Source of the DNA: RGEC01 sp044371405
GTDB lineage: Bacteria > Bacteroidota > Bacteroidia > NS11-12g > UBA955
DNA: 41,579 bases
Assembly (NCBI GenBank): GCA_044371405.1
Contig: JBILTS010000003.1
Coordinates: forward strand, 1 to 41,579
Reading direction: 5' to 3'
Positions within the stretch are counted from its first letter, which is position 1; the number at the start of each line of letters is the position of its first letter. A program made the position numbers and the translations under genes. Below, in pieces: positions 41,003-41,579 of the stretch. The notes below the pieces were generated by a model that saw only the letters and a list, made by a program, of their open reading frames with translations, was not told the origin of the DNA and ran no database searches.

Positions 41003-41579
41003 ATGCTGAGGGTTTATTACAGAAGGCAGAACCGCGTACACAAGGTGCAGGCACTTTCCCAACTGGAAAGCCAGAAAGAAATTATCTGGATTGATCTTCA
41101 AAACCCCACTCCCGCTGAAATCAGCGATGTAGAAGCCCATTTCGAATTTAAATTTCAGAGCCGCCAGCAGCAGCTGGAAATTGAGAGTTCCTCACGCTAT
41201 TTCGAGACCGATGACGAAATCATAGCCAACAGTAATTTCTTGAAGTTTAATCACAGCGGGGAAGATTTTATATCCCATGCGGTTTCATTCATTCTTCAGG
41301 ATGATGTACTCTTTACCTATCGTGATGCGGATTTGGGCACTTTTTCTGATTGTGTCAAAAAAATAAAGGTTTCAGGCAGGTTGTTTCATAGTGGTAAACA
41401 AATTATGACATCGCTCTTGGAAACGGATGTAGATAATGATGCTGATTTGCTGGAAAACCTGGGCAGACAGGTGGGCAAACTCAGCCGTGAACTAACCTTC
41501 GACAAAGGGCCCGATGAAGATGTGCTGTTAACCATTTCGAGGTTACAGGAATTAACCATGGTGATACGCCAGAACGTTA
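41003..41579 (+). CDS. CorA-family divalent cation transporter (N-terminal part)
   Basis: 192 N-terminal residues are visible before the window ends; the membrane helices and the GMN signature must lie beyond. The cytoplasmic funnel domain is recognised from EIIWIDLQNPTPAEISDVEAHF, followed by QQQLEIESSSRYFETDDEII and AVSFILQDDVLFTYRDAD, all CorA-like. CorA proteins form pentamers that import magnesium or, in some members, cobalt or nickel, and some ZntB relatives export zinc. The subtype cannot be decided from this half. The ATG at 41003 follows the only good -7 element in the gap after the glycosyltransferase gene. Confidence 0.85.
   Translation, partial: MLRVYYRRQNRVHKVQALSQLESQKEIIWIDLQNPTPAEISDVEAHFEFKFQSRQQQLEIESSSRYFETDDEIIANSNFLKFNHSGEDFISHAVSFILQDDVLFTYRDADLGTFSDCVKKIKVSGRLFHSGKQIMTSLLETDVDNDADLLENLGRQVGKLSRELTFDKGPDEDVLLTISRLQELTMVIRQNV

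Overview
The window is a chromosomal segment from a Bacteroidota bacterium. Four things point there. The ribosomal cluster runs str, S10, spc and alpha without a break, with fusA directly followed by rpsJ and no tuf. There is a type IX secretion gene (porQ). There are an S46 dipeptidyl peptidase and a DUF1573 protein. Finally, many genes are preceded by the Bacteroidota sigma-factor -7 element TAnnTTTG. I cannot place it below phylum from sequence alone. Environmental lineages related to Chitinophagales, Sphingobacteriales or Saprospirales are possible.

Layout. Positions 1-3408 hold a partial TerC-family membrane protein (-), a DPP11-like S46 peptidase (+) and a rhodanese/thioredoxin pair (+), closed by a bidirectional terminator. 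Positions 3427-20468 are one 17 kb minus-strand block of translation genes in the order rpsL, rpsG, fusA, rpsJ, rplC, rplD, rplW, rplB, rpsS, rplV, rpsC, rplP, rpmC, rpsQ, rplN, rplX, rplE, rpsN, rpsH, rplF, rplR, rpsE, rpmD, rplO, secY, infA, rpmJ, rpsM, rpsK, rpsD, rpoA, rplQ. map and adk are absent beside secY. A strong promoter precedes rpsL, and a second one sits between secY and infA.

Positions 20561-24411 hold an LtaS-like membrane phosphotransferase followed by a DUF1573 protein (+), then convergent yebC (-). An IS3-family element (24480-25784) with a decayed transposase lies between a terminator and the gene that terminator apparently served, a heme-type TonB-dependent receptor (-). 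Upstream of the receptor is a small unknown membrane-anchored protein. Positions 28671-30652 encode a PcaF-like thiolase and truA (+). Positions 30630-37835 (-) encode a 1516-residue exported protein of unknown function, tpiA, cmk and porQ. Positions 37906-41579 encode ribF overlapping an M23 peptidase (+), a GmhB-type phosphatase (-), a dolichol-phosphate-mannose-synthase-like glycosyltransferase (+) and the start of a CorA-type transporter (+, cut by the window end).

How the genes work together. Most of the window is housekeeping: ribosome assembly, protein export (SecY), transcription (RpoA), glycolysis, CMP phosphorylation, FMN/FAD synthesis and tRNA pseudouridylation. A second theme is the cell envelope: LtaS-like enzyme, TonB receptor, PorQ, M23 peptidase, glycosyltransferase and the giant exported protein. 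The least explained items are the giant exported protein, the small protein beside the TonB receptor, and the repeated placement of the -7 element only 6-9 bases before start codons, which implies leaderless or nearly leaderless transcripts. No tRNA, rRNA, CRISPR array or convincing riboswitch was seen. No gene-free stretch exceeds 300 bases.
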